From Xenorhabdus nematophila ATCC 19061 (lineage in GTDB: Bacteria > Pseudomonadota > Gammaproteobacteria > Enterobacterales > Enterobacteriaceae), in assembly GCF_000252955.1 (NCBI RefSeq), contig NC_014228.1, forward strand, positions 3,449,232 to 3,513,231: 64,000 nucleotides of DNA. The letters are read 5' to 3'. The notes beneath the pieces are model-generated. The model ran no database searches. It was not told where the DNA came from and worked only from the letters and a program-made list of their open reading frames with translations. Made by a program: the position numbers and the translations under genes. Shown here in pieces: positions 8,535-17,577 of this stretch. Within the stretch, counting starts at the first letter, position 1. Each line of letters opens with the position of its first letter.

Positions 8535-10045
8535 CAACAAACAGTTATCTGGAATACTTTCTGACCCTGCTCGGCTGGGTGGTGAATAATGGCCTGTGGC
8601 AGGTACTGATTGCCACCGGGCTGTTTACTGTGCCGTTGTTGTTCAAAATCATGGCCCTGTGGCTGAAAATCCGTGAAGACAGTGTGGAAGAAGGCAATGC
8701 GGGGCTCCGGTCGCTCTCCCGTCTCGAAAATACCCTGTACGGGGCGTTCTTTGTCATGATCGCCTGTTGCGTTCCGCTGGTTCAGGTCAGCCTCAGCACC
8801 CTGCAATATGATCCGTCCCGGGCCAAAACCTGCGGCACCTGGACGCCGACATCACCGCAGGAAACGGGGTATGCGCCGGTGATTTCCAGTCTGGGCGAAC
8901 ACACGGCTGCCGTGCCGGTCTGGTGGGCGGTGGTGCACCGGTTATCGAAAGGACTGACCCAGGCGGCGGTCGCATCAGTGCCCTGCCGGCCGGATTTGCG
9001 GCAACTGCGTTTTGAGGTGCAGCACACCCGTATTGCCAGCGCCGCCCTGGCAGCAGAATTGCAGGATTTTACCCACGATTGCTATGCACTGGCGCTTTAT
9101 CAGTGGAAACAACGCGATCAGGGGCAAACCGGTGATCCTGCGGTGCTGAAGGATATCGACTGGCTGGGAAGCCAGACGTTCCTGTCGGGGGATTACAACA
9201 CGTTGCAATCACGCACACCCCGGGCACATTTTCCGTGGATAGAGAGCCGGGACAGCGGCCGGCCGAATACCGGGCGGGGTGGCTATCCCACCTGTAAAGC
9301 CTGGTGGTCAGCCCCGCAAACCGGACTGGAAGACCGGGTACTGGCACAGGCCGATCCGGGGCTGTGGCTGCGTTTGTCTGCGGCCCTGAAAATGTTGGGC
9401 AAGAGAAGCCGTGAATATAAAGCGGCGGTGATCCGTCGTCTGGTCAGTCCGGTCAACCTGACGGTATCGCAGGAGGGGTATGTCTACGCGGGCTATGGCG
9501 GTAACGCCGATTTTACGGTCTGGAACGGCTCTAACCGGGCCGGGGCCTCTGCGGGGGTGATGTTGGGTGGCCTGCTCGCGTACCCGATGCTGGATGCCGT
9601 ACGTCAGGCCTTGCCGATGATGCAGGCCGTTCTCCTGATGGCGCTGTATATCCTGCTGCCGTTGATCCTGCTGTTGGCTGCCTATGAATTCAAGACCGTC
9701 CTGACGCTGACGTTTGTGATTTTTGCGCTGAATTTCCTCACCTTCTGGTGGGAGCTGGCCCGCTGGCTGGACAGCTTTCTGCTGGATGCGCTGTACGGTT
9801 CAGACACCCACAGCCTGTTTAATCTGGCCGGGTTGCAGAACACCTCGGATGATTTAATCATGGCGCTGGTGATGGGGATGCTGTTTATTGTCCTGCCGAT
9901 GGTCTGGCTGGGCGCACTGGCCTGGGCCGGGGTGCGGATGGGCGATATCAGCGGCATGATGAACCAGGGTGTGGGACAGGTCAGGCAGTCAGCCGGCATG
10001 TTCGGGCAGATAGTGATGCAGAAGATGATGTCGAAAGGAAAGTAG
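8531..10045 (+). CDS. Conjugal transfer protein, TraG N-terminal domain-like
   Basis: A 504-residue polytopic membrane protein. Two hydrophobic segments lie near the N-terminus (LLGWVVNNGLWQVLIATGLF and an FFVMIACCVPLVQVSLS stretch). A periplasmic-looking middle follows, then four to five hydrophobic segments from about residue 340 to 470. This matches the TraG_N-type (TraG/Tfc) proteins that close the ICE mating-apparatus operon. In F-like systems the N-terminal part of TraG takes part in pilus assembly and mating-pair stabilisation. It ends the plus-strand conjugation operon; a hairpin follows 16 nt later. Confidence 0.88.
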   Translation: MTTNSYLEYFLTLLGWVVNNGLWQVLIATGLFTVPLLFKIMALWLKIREDSVEEGNAGLRSLSRLENTLYGAFFVMIACCVPLVQVSLSTLQYDPSRAKTCGTWTPTSPQETGYAPVISSLGEHTAAVPVWWAVVHRLSKGLTQAAVASVPCRPDLRQLRFEVQHTRIASAALAAELQDFTHDCYALALYQWKQRDQGQTGDPAVLKDIDWLGSQTFLSGDYNTLQSRTPRAHFPWIESRDSGRPNTGRGGYPTCKAWWSAPQTGLEDRVLAQADPGLWLRLSAALKMLGKRSREYKAAVIRRLVSPVNLTVSQEGYVYAGYGGNADFTVWNGSNRAGASAGVMLGGLLAYPMLDAVRQALPMMQAVLLMALYILLPLILLLAAYEFKTVLTLTFVIFALNFLTFWWELARWLDSFLLDALYGSDTHSLFNLAGLQNTSDDLIMALVMGMLFIVLPMVWLGALAWAGVRMGDISGMMNQGVGQVRQSAGMFGQIVMQKMMSKGK

Positions 10046-10551
10046 TCAAGCCAGGGGAAAACTTAAGGGACAAGGCGTTATCCCTTAAGCAGAGTGTGAA
10101 TGGTGTACGCGTTTTATTTTTTTGCAGCTATATCAATAAAAGATATCTTTTTAAGCTTCTTTTGCATGACATTAATTATGCATTTAGAGAAATTGATGTC
10201 TTATATTTTTAATTTTTTATCAACTGATAAATAAAGTAAATTTGAATTAATTGAATTTTAAAAATGATGTATACAAGCCATTTAAGATCTATAAAGTAGA
10301 ATTTTTCGGATTTACATGGTAGGTGAAAATATGAGGGTTTTATTTTAACGTAGCTCTATCTGATGGTGTTTGTTTTTCCTGAAAAAACAGCCATACGATA
10401 TAAGGCATTAACAACCAATTGAAATTCAACAATATGGTTGAAAATTAATTCACATAAGAGTGTGTTGTACATTTTGTTTCATCTTGGTTACCAAAAATCA
10501 GTCAATTTCACGTATCTGTAATGTTATCATTATGAAAGGGAAATTAAAGTT
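10046..10551. other. AT-rich junction between conjugation operon and cargo operon
   Basis: About 500 bases without a gene apart from the hairpin at 10062-10089. Composition switches here from GC-rich ICE backbone to very AT-rich DNA, marking the edge of the cargo. The promoter of the EPSPS-like operon should lie in this stretch; several AT-rich hexamers are possible -10 boxes and none stands out. Confidence 0.5.
10062..10089 (+). terminator. Hairpin after the conjugation operon
   Basis: A perfect 9-bp inverted repeat (CTTAAGGGA / TCCCTTAAG, loop 10 nt) lies 16 nt downstream of the TraG_N-like stop. No strong T-tract follows directly, so it may be a weak or Rho-assisted terminator or an mRNA-stabilising hairpin. 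Confidence 0.5.
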
Positions 10552-11901
10552 ATGTCGTTATTAAAATATCTGGCTGTTAATCCAAGTAATTATCTTCTTC
10601 ATTCTGCCTATATACCATCATCGAAACCAGAAACTCAACGAGCTATTTTGGCCGCCAGCCTGGCTGATGGCAAGTCAATTATTAATAATGACTTGCGTTG
10701 TCTGGAAACCAATACAATGAAGGAAGCATGCCGCAGTATCGGAGCCCAAATTATTGAGGAACCTGAACGATTAATTATTTATGGTACTGGCGGGAAAATT
10801 AGACCTGAGAAAAAGGTCATTGATGCCCTCGGTTCGGGGTTAGTCTTTCGTGTGATAACCGCCCTCACTTGCCACAGTGAAACTCCCGCTGTGATATCGG
10901 GTGATGCTACTCTCAGAACCCGTGTGATGGAGCCTTTGCTTAATGCTCTTGTTGAATTGGGCGGAAATATTTCCAGTATTCATATGAACGGGAAAGCCCC
11001 TTTCATCAATTGGGGCGGTTATATTGGCGGAGAATGTGAAATAGAAGGAAACATCAGTTCCCAGTTTATTACCGCAATCCTGTTTACAGCTCCCCTTGCG
11101 AAGAAAAGTACTACGGTCAAAATCAAAGGGGATATCCTGTCATTATCATATATTCAACAGACATTAGAAATTCTGACAATAGCAGGTATCAAATTTCAGC
11201 ATAATGAAAATTTTTCCCAACTTACCGTATTTCCCGGGAAATATAATGCTGCTGAATATACAATAACAGGCGATTATACTTCATGTTCTTACCTTGTTGC
11301 CGCTGCAACCCTGTTTCCATGTGACCTGACACTCAGGAATATCAATAGCAAGAGCTTACAGGGCGAACAGGCTATCCTGACATTTGTTGAAAAAATGGGA
11401 CTGGAGATTATTCGCAATGATCAACGAAATGAAATTCGGCTGATTAATAAAAAAGGTCAACTGACTGGAAATTATGAATTTAATGTCAGCAACTGTCCTA
11501 ACATTGTCCCTACTCTGGCTTCAATAGGAATTTATATAGATGGCTGTTTCAGGATTACCGGAGGATCTATTACCCGACTGCATAAATCGCCAAGAATAAA
11601 AGCAATGGTAAACGAATTGTTAAAATTAGGTGTCAGAATTAGACCTCTGATTATAAATGATGTTTATGACGGGTTCGAAATTCATGGCGATTCATCCTAC
11701 TCCGGAAATTGTACACTTTCCAGCTGGGGAGACCATCGTATTTTTATGTCTTTGTTTGTAGCATCATTACGTTGCCGGCAAGCTAATTATATTGATGGTT
11801 ATGAAGATGTTCATTGTTCATTTCCTGATTTCTTTAAAGAGTTTGAACAACTTGGAATTACATTCCAAGAATGTATTCATAAATATGAAAAAGTTGAGTG
11901 A
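10552..11901 (+). CDS. Divergent EPSP-synthase-like (AroA-family) enzyme of a cargo cluster
   Basis: A 449-residue protein that aligns along its length with 5-enolpyruvylshikimate-3-phosphate synthase. Conserved matches to E. coli AroA are SSK at 23-25 (GSK), R30, R124, SSQF at 169-172, the GDYTSCSY phosphate-site region, GDHR at 393-396 and FPDFF at 424-428. The key catalytic positions are changed: Asp313 aligns with N317, the RVKETDR segment reads RLHKSPR (342-348) so Glu341 is lost, and Lys411 aligns with C422. It is therefore unlikely to be the housekeeping AroA and more likely a specialised enolpyruvyl-transfer or related enzyme acting on another ring substrate. It heads a five-gene AT-rich plus-strand operon. 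The actual reaction is unknown. Confidence 0.85.
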   Translation: MSLLKYLAVNPSNYLLHSAYIPSSKPETQRAILAASLADGKSIINNDLRCLETNTMKEACRSIGAQIIEEPERLIIYGTGGKIRPEKKVIDALGSGLVFRVITALTCHSETPAVISGDATLRTRVMEPLLNALVELGGNISSIHMNGKAPFINWGGYIGGECEIEGNISSQFITAILFTAPLAKKSTTVKIKGDILSLSYIQQTLEILTIAGIKFQHNENFSQLTVFPGKYNAAEYTITGDYTSCSYLVAAATLFPCDLTLRNINSKSLQGEQAILTFVEKMGLEIIRNDQRNEIRLINKKGQLTGNYEFNVSNCPNIVPTLASIGIYIDGCFRITGGSITRLHKSPRIKAMVNELLKLGVRIRPLIINDVYDGFEIHGDSSYSGNCTLSSWGDHRIFMSLFVASLRCRQANYIDGYEDVHCSFPDFFKEFEQLGITFQECIHKYEKVE

Positions 11902-11955
11902 TATTTTCGACATGTTTACATGGAACTAATGATTAATTTCTCTTAGGAAATCAAT

Positions 11956-12735
11956 ATGAATATCATCCAGAAAATGAACGAACAGGGTTATGTCGTAATC
12001 CCAGAAGTAATCAATAAAAAAGAAATTAACATTGTCAGAGCATTTTATAAAAAAATCTCCGATGAAAATAATCTCTCAACACTTCTCCCGACAGATATAT
12101 TGAAATATCCAGCCGTGTTTCATACTCTTTTGAAAGAGAAGGCAGTGACAGCTATCAAGGGACTTTTTGGTAGAAATTTTTATTTATTCCCTAATTTTAC
12201 AATCCGAGAAAGTGTTTATATTCCCTGGCATAATGACGCGTATTTTCTACCTGATGAGGTAATCAATCCTGATACGCCATTACAGTTTATGCAATGTGCG
12301 ATTTATTTGCAGGACAATGATCCTGAACATGGAGGAGGGATAACTCTAATCCCCTTTTCTCATCGACTAGATCAAGCGACTGTAAAAAGCATGCTGAATA
12401 CCCCACAAGCATACGAGAAAGTTATCATGAGTAAGGCTGGTGATCTTATCCTATGGGATAACAGAATAACTCATAGAAGCACTTATCCAGATAAAGTACC
12501 TGACAATGCCAAACTGGCTTTACAATGGACCGTTTCTGCTTCAGACCAATATAACGAATCATATCTACAGTACCTTCGGGATCGTGCTCAACATAGCATG
12601 CATGTTTCAGATTATCTCCCCAAAAGCCCAAAACCTTATTTTGCAGATATGCCCAATGTCCGATACCCGGACTCATTTCATGAGGATTCATTAAAAATAA
12701 TGAAAAGGCAAAATATACACTTTATAGGGCTATGA
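11956..12735 (+). CDS. PhyH-type Fe(II)/2-oxoglutarate dioxygenase
   Basis: A 259-residue protein of the phytanoyl-CoA dioxygenase family. The iron-binding facial triad is visible: HND at residues 92-94 (HxD) and a distal His at H173 in THRST, with Arg174 a candidate for the 2-oxoglutarate carboxylate. The GGGITLIPFSHR segment (126-137) is typical of the jelly-roll core. Members hydroxylate, epoxidise or desaturate small molecules, often in natural-product pathways. It sits 54 nt after the EPSPS-like gene and 3 nt before the ThDP enzyme gene. The substrate cannot be deduced. Confidence 0.85.
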   Translation: MNIIQKMNEQGYVVIPEVINKKEINIVRAFYKKISDENNLSTLLPTDILKYPAVFHTLLKEKAVTAIKGLFGRNFYLFPNFTIRESVYIPWHNDAYFLPDEVINPDTPLQFMQCAIYLQDNDPEHGGGITLIPFSHRLDQATVKSMLNTPQAYEKVIMSKAGDLILWDNRITHRSTYPDKVPDNAKLALQWTVSASDQYNESYLQYLRDRAQHSMHVSDYLPKSPKPYFADMPNVRYPDSFHEDSLKIMKRQNIHFIGL

Positions 12736-12738
12736 GCG

Positions 12739-14484
12739 ATGACATATTCAAATGACGGACAGAAAGAAAATGGCGCATCTTATATATTGAGACAGTTACG
12801 CCAGTTGGGTGCCTCTCATCTTTTCATGGTGCCGGGTAAGCTCATCAATGCATTCATGAAGTGTTATCCGAAAGATAATGATTCCGTGTTGGATACTTTC
12901 CCTGTTCCGATTGTCACCGCCTGCGAAACGGGTGCTGCTTATATGGCCGAGGGATATGCCCGTGTCTCTGACACTTTTGGGGTGTGTTTAGTGATTGGCG
13001 GGCCTGGTGTTACAAATACCCTGACAGGTATAGCTTCTGCCTACACGGATAATTTCCCTGTTTTACTCCTGGCCGGTCAAATCTCGTCAACAATGGAGAT
13101 GTACAATGTCTTACAGGACAGTACACAATCCGGCATTAATCAGCACCAGATTTTCTCTCCGGTGACTCGTGCAACGTTTGAAGTTAAAGCCGGTCAGTCA
13201 ATTAGTCGTTTTCTGAGAGAGTCACTCCGTGCAATGAAAGGCATTGAAAAAGGCCCTGTTTATCTGGGGGTAAGCAAGGAAGTCTTAAACGAATATGATG
13301 AAAACTATCCCGACATCAGCACAAGCATTGTTGACTCCTGGAAGCATCGCCCGGTTGATATTAAGAAAATGTGCTCCCCGAAATTTGAAGCGTTCATTGG
13401 TCATGCCCGTAATTGTATCATTCTTGCAGGCTTGCGTAGTAAATCCCCTGAAACAGCGGATACGTTATTAGCATTTGCAGAAAGGTATCATTTCCCTGTA
13501 GCAACTACGTTAAGTAGTAAAGGACTCTTTCCGGAAGATCATCCACTGTCACTCGGTGTTTATGGTTATTCCGGTAGTCCCAGAGCGATTGAAGCATTCA
13601 AGGATCCAGCGTTGGAAGGTATTATCTTATTGGGGATGGATACGACTCAATGGAGCACTATGCTATGGTCTCCGGATTTGCAACTTTCGGGTAGAACGAT
13701 TCAGGTGGATACCAATCCTGAATATCTTGGTAAATACCTTGATATCACTTGTGGAATTACAGCAAACAGTAGCGCATTTCTGGAAGCCCTTGAAGAACAT
13801 TACCCTGATACCCTCATTCAAGGCCGCCCCAAACGGGAGAAATGGTTACAGTATCTCAGTGCAGTTCCCAGGTATTTCCCTATTGATTTTAGTGCAACAG
13901 GTGATGCAGCAAGGCACCCCGCCTCTTATATCAATATCCTTCAGAAATATTTTCCGGAAGATGGGATCGTCAGTGTTGATTCTGGTGCGCACCGATCATT
14001 CTTTGGTCATTACTGGGTCGCACGCAGACCTGAAGCATATATATCGGCAACCACACTTGGTCCTATGGGCTGGAGTATCCCTGCCGGGATAGGAGCCAGC
14101 TTTGCTGCTCCAGACAGAAAATGTATGGTTATAACAGGTGACGGTTGTATGTTAATGCAGGGAATGGAGTTAGCCACAGCATCAAAATACCATCGCAATA
14201 TACTTTTCATTATCTTTAATAATGCATCCTATGCGGCAAGCTACTTTAATAATAAGGATAACAAAACAGATCTGACAAAAATTCCTGATTATGACTGGTG
14301 TCAATTGGCGAGAGGATTAGGGGTAAACTGTTTATGTGTAAATTCACCGGATCAATTACAGGAATGTATTGCCGAGATTATGCAACAGAACAGTCCATTC
14401 TTGATCGAAATTAAATGTGATAACCAGCACACAACGCCAAATAAGGAATATAACAAACGCATAAAAGCGTTCCCGCTCGTATGA
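12739..14484 (+). CDS. Thiamine-diphosphate enzyme of the acetolactate synthase-like superfamily
   Basis: A 581-residue protein with the three-domain ThDP fold: the catalytic Glu at E63 in ACETGAAYMAEGYAR, a central domain with GLRSKSPE, and the ThDP/Mg motif GDG at about 467-469 followed some 26 residues later by NN. Relatives include acetolactate synthase, oxalyl-CoA decarboxylase, sulfoacetaldehyde acetyltransferase and carboxyethylarginine synthase. All form a carbanion from an alpha-keto or aldehyde donor. No small regulatory subunit is encoded nearby, which argues against a biosynthetic acetolactate synthase. Its place among oxygenase, SDR and exporter genes suggests C-C bond formation or decarboxylation in a small-molecule pathway. 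Confidence 0.85.
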   Translation: MTYSNDGQKENGASYILRQLRQLGASHLFMVPGKLINAFMKCYPKDNDSVLDTFPVPIVTACETGAAYMAEGYARVSDTFGVCLVIGGPGVTNTLTGIASAYTDNFPVLLLAGQISSTMEMYNVLQDSTQSGINQHQIFSPVTRATFEVKAGQSISRFLRESLRAMKGIEKGPVYLGVSKEVLNEYDENYPDISTSIVDSWKHRPVDIKKMCSPKFEAFIGHARNCIILAGLRSKSPETADTLLAFAERYHFPVATTLSSKGLFPEDHPLSLGVYGYSGSPRAIEAFKDPALEGIILLGMDTTQWSTMLWSPDLQLSGRTIQVDTNPEYLGKYLDITCGITANSSAFLEALEEHYPDTLIQGRPKREKWLQYLSAVPRYFPIDFSATGDAARHPASYINILQKYFPEDGIVSVDSGAHRSFFGHYWVARRPEAYISATTLGPMGWSIPAGIGASFAAPDRKCMVITGDGCMLMQGMELATASKYHRNILFIIFNNASYAASYFNNKDNKTDLTKIPDYDWCQLARGLGVNCLCVNSPDQLQECIAEIMQQNSPFLIEIKCDNQHTTPNKEYNKRIKAFPLV

Positions 14485-14497
14485 AAGGTAAAAAGGC

Positions 14498-15688
14498 ATG
14501 AAGTCAAAACTCATTATCATCAATTCGTGCGTTATACTGGTATTAGGACTATTTTCTATAGATCTCTATAATCCGGCGCTGCCTGCAATAAAAACCGCAC
14601 TCGCAATGACTGACAATCAGGCACAAGGTCTTGTTGTTTATTATCTCGTTGGTTTTGCGGTATCCCAGCTTGTTTATGGGCCTCTCTCCGATAAACACGG
14701 ACGCATTCCTGTCATTATTTTTTCCTTATTATTTTCCGCTATTGGTAATTATCTGACTTCTGCGGCTGAATCATTTCACACACTATCTCTATTCCGGCTT
14801 CTGACCGGTATTGGTGCAGGTGGATGCCCGGTTATTAGCAGAGCTATACTCAGTGATACTTTCCGGGATAAAACGGAATTATCTAAATCGCTGGCTATTT
14901 TTTCGATGGCATCACAAGTTTCGCCTGCTTTTGCGCCTGTCATTGGGGGATATATCACAGAATATCTGCCGTGGAAGTTTAATTTTATCGCTCTCACCAT
15001 CATGATGCTGACAGGGGCATTTTTTGTAAAAATGACGTTGCCGGAAACATCCCCGATGAAATCAACAAACCCTGGCCGGATAACCGGTTTTCGCATTCTG
15101 TTATCTGACGTTAATTTTGTTGTATATAGTGTTGTCTCTGCCGTTTTGTTTGCCATTACAATTGGTTATTTTACTGCCAGTCCTTTCATATTCCAGACAC
15201 AATTTGAACTATCCTCATCACAGAATGGATATTTATTTATGATTTATTCTGCCGGGATCGTCATAGGTTCGTTGCTGACAAAAAAAGGGTTGTCACATTC
15301 TACACCTGAAAGAATGCTTAAAGTTTCACTGCCGTTATTAGTGTTATTTACCGCGATGGCGCTTATTTTCCTTTATTTCACTCAGATATTATCGATTGAA
15401 TTTATCATTATTTACAGTTTTGCGGTAGGGCTAGGGTGTGGACTGTCTTCTCCGTTATTACTTGGGATAAGTTTACATGGGCATCCAGAACTGTCCGGAA
15501 CAGGCAGTGCCTTACAAGGTGCACTAAAAATGGCAGGAGCAGCCGTTGTATTATGGTTTTTTTCCAGCGGCCATACAACAACAGCAGCAGGTTTAATGTG
15601 GGGGCTTTTCGTCCTTGCCCTGATTTGTTTTGCTTTCATCACCTTGACTCAGTACAGGGCATCCAAAACAAAAAACCGGCACTTATAG
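14498..15688 (+). CDS. MFS exporter of the Bcr/CflA drug-resistance type
   Basis: A 396-residue protein with twelve predicted hydrophobic helices. The first loop (IDLYNPALPAIKTAL) and the motif A region (GPLSDKHGRIPVII) are characteristic of Bcr/CflA multidrug exporters, and motif C (AFAPVIGGYI) marks an antiporter. It starts 13 nt after the ThDP gene in the same operon. In this context it probably exports the product of the cluster or protects the producer; this is inference. Confidence 0.88.
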   Translation: MKSKLIIINSCVILVLGLFSIDLYNPALPAIKTALAMTDNQAQGLVVYYLVGFAVSQLVYGPLSDKHGRIPVIIFSLLFSAIGNYLTSAAESFHTLSLFRLLTGIGAGGCPVISRAILSDTFRDKTELSKSLAIFSMASQVSPAFAPVIGGYITEYLPWKFNFIALTIMMLTGAFFVKMTLPETSPMKSTNPGRITGFRILLSDVNFVVYSVVSAVLFAITIGYFTASPFIFQTQFELSSSQNGYLFMIYSAGIVIGSLLTKKGLSHSTPERMLKVSLPLLVLFTAMALIFLYFTQILSIEFIIIYSFAVGLGCGLSSPLLLGISLHGHPELSGTGSALQGALKMAGAAVVLWFFSSGHTTTAAGLMWGLFVLALICFAFITLTQYRASKTKNRHL

Positions 15689-15739
15689 AGCAACCAACAT
15701 TGATAGTGTTATCTTCACCGTCATACTAACGGAGAGAAT

Positions 15740-16528
15740 ATGGATCTGAGAATAGCGGGTCGCTGGGCTGTCCTATGTGCAGCCAGCGAAGGTTTAGGAT
15801 TTGCTTGCGCGGCCGCCCTGGTGGCAGAAGGTGTAAATGTTGTTATTAATGCACGAAGACCTGAACAATTGAAAATGGCGGCACAGCAGCTTCAAAATAT
15901 AAACGCTGCTGTATCCATAAAATGGGTATCGGGTGATATAACCCAATCAGACATTCAGGATGTTGTGCTGAATACACCACCTGTGGTGGATATCCTTGTT
16001 ACAAATGCGGGTGGCCCACCAACAGGTATTTATTCCGACTGGACCCGTGAAATATGGTATCAGGCCATTAATACAAATATGCTTACCCCAATCAGCCTGA
16101 TTCAGGCAGTCATTGATAAAATGGTTAATCGCTGTTTTGGACGTATTATCAATATTACTTCTGGAGCGGTTAAAGCGCCTCAACGTGAGCTGGGATTATC
16201 AAATGGAGCACGAGGGGGACTCACCACTTTCATCAGTGGTCTGGCAAAATCGCACGCACTGGTGAGTCATAATGTCACTATCAATAATCTATTACCTGGT
16301 GCTTTCGATACTCATCGCCTGAGACAAACATTTGTACAAAAAGCGTCGAGATGCGCAGATTCACCGGAAAGTATCGCAATACAACGGAGCCAGAAAATCC
16401 CCGCCGGTCGGTTTGGCGCTCCCGAAGAATTTGGTGCATATTGTGCTTTCTTGTGCAGTACTTATGCAAGTTATATAACGGGGCAAAATATCCTTATTGA
16501 CGGTGGAGCCTATCCCGGCGTGTTTTAA
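15740..16528 (+). CDS. SDR-family oxidoreductase without the canonical YxxxK
   Basis: A 262-residue short-chain dehydrogenase/reductase. The cofactor loop reads AASEGLG (residues 14-20), NAG occurs at 89-91, and the catalytic-Ser strand is INITSG (S141). Where most SDRs have YxxxK, this one has S154-NGA-R158 (LGLSNGARGGL). I recall this from a known atypical SDR subfamily. The C-terminus (GQNILIDGGAYPGVF) is typical of FabG-like enzymes. It is the last gene of the cargo operon, 51 nt after the exporter gene with its own GGAGAG ribosome site. It probably makes a redox or isomerisation step on the product. Confidence 0.82.
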   Translation: MDLRIAGRWAVLCAASEGLGFACAAALVAEGVNVVINARRPEQLKMAAQQLQNINAAVSIKWVSGDITQSDIQDVVLNTPPVVDILVTNAGGPPTGIYSDWTREIWYQAINTNMLTPISLIQAVIDKMVNRCFGRIINITSGAVKAPQRELGLSNGARGGLTTFISGLAKSHALVSHNVTINNLLPGAFDTHRLRQTFVQKASRCADSPESIAIQRSQKIPAGRFGAPEEFGAYCAFLCSTYASYITGQNILIDGGAYPGVF

Positions 16529-16812
16529 GGAAAATAAAAAACTGAATATTACAATCCTTATTGACAATGTTGGGGGTATTGAATCCGAATACTCAAAAAC
16601 CGACTCATCTTATTAAGTGATGATGAGGTACGGTGATGACATTGAAACCGTCGTGGAGTAATCGTTCGGGACATCTCACAAAGCCTATTAAGGGTATGAA
16701 CAGAGGAGAAATTGTTTTCATCAAGAAAAGAATGGTACGTTCTTTCTCACCTTAATATTGAACAAAAATTTGACCTTGCTCAGCCCGACCGATAAGGTAT
16801 TGAGCTGTTACC

Positions 16813-16960
16813 GATGATCCATCGCCTGTAAGGATCAGCGTCAAGCGGCAAAAACAAAACTCCTGTAGCCTGCAAGGGAGAGCAAGATTGCGGTACATCT
16901 GCGCACTTTTGGAAGCAGATGTCGTCAGACAACAACCTACCGTCCGGCGATGAAAGTTAT
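16813..16960 (+). ncRNA. Putative structured RNA, copy 1
   Basis: This stretch is closely similar to 26802-26950. The shared core (16859-16929) includes the block from CTCCTG to AGGGAG, GGTACATCTGC, TTTGGAAGCAGAT and TCGTCAG. Three hairpins can be drawn in both copies: GATCC/GGATC (16816-16820 with 16832-16836), ACTCC with GGAG(A/T) around the block at 16859-16881, and ATCTGC/GCAGAT (16897-16902 with 16915-16920). Loops and spacers differ while stems are kept, as expected for a structured RNA. Strand is assumed from the neighbouring genes. Function is unknown. Confidence 0.5.
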
Positions 16961-17138
16961 CCGGTGTTATAAACAACCGGCTTACTACCCAATATGAGCA
17001 GAGTGCTCTCTGCTTCTGTCCAATTGATGTATGACGTTAACCTCCATTTTGGAACACACACGATAAACGTCCTGAATCCTGTACGGCGATTGTGCAACAG
17101 AATCGGCGTGCGCCAATGATTCCAGCGTCCACGGTGGT

Positions 17139-17184
17139 GCGGCGTCACTTGGGTAAAAGCGCAGCGATTACCAAGTGACGCCGC
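17139..17184. repeat. Strong 14-bp inverted repeat
   Basis: The arms GCGGCGTCACTTGG (17139-17152) and CCAAGTGACGCCGC (17171-17184) are perfectly complementary. Three more pairs (TAA/TTA) extend the stem beyond a one-base bulge, leaving an 11-nt loop. No T-tract follows, so it is not a standard terminator. A recombinase or regulator site, or part of a leader RNA of the recombinase gene, are possibilities. Confidence 0.6.
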
Positions 17185-17577
17185 TAAGCGGCCAACGTCC
17201 AGAGCACATCCGGCCTGCCTTTACGACCCATTTGATCCCCGTATTACTCAAAGTCACCCGTTGTTACGGGTCTTGTTCTGTCTGAATCGACTTGCTTCGT
17301 TTGTTTTTTAACCCACTGCCTGACAACAGGCTGATACCGAAAAAGGAGAAATTACCCACGTCACGATAATGAGGCGTTCACCCTGATTGAATCAGGCTCT
17401 GAACGGGGAGCATGTCATCGCTGTGCTGAGCACGTCGCGAGCTCCTGCAAAAACTCAACACAACCTCGCCCTTGCTACACATTGTCTGACGCACCACGGA
17501 ACGGTGAACCTGAACCGACACGCAGGGATTTGTTTAAAAATGAATAAAATAAAAGCAAATGCTCAGGAGATGCGAGG

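Larger units (their letters stand above)
16529..17577. other. Long non-coding stretch with structured elements
   Basis: About 1 kb without a convincing gene between the cargo operon and the recombinase. It contains one copy of a repeated structured element (16813-16960), a strong inverted repeat (17139-17184), and a small hairpin with arms ACCCGT/ACGGGT near 17266. The rest gives no clear homology; small degraded gene pieces cannot be excluded. Confidence 0.5.

Noticed and set aside
12739..14484. Acetolactate synthase large subunit for branched-chain amino acids
   Set aside because: No regulatory subunit or ilv genes are nearby and the context is a cargo operon; only the superfamily call is supported.
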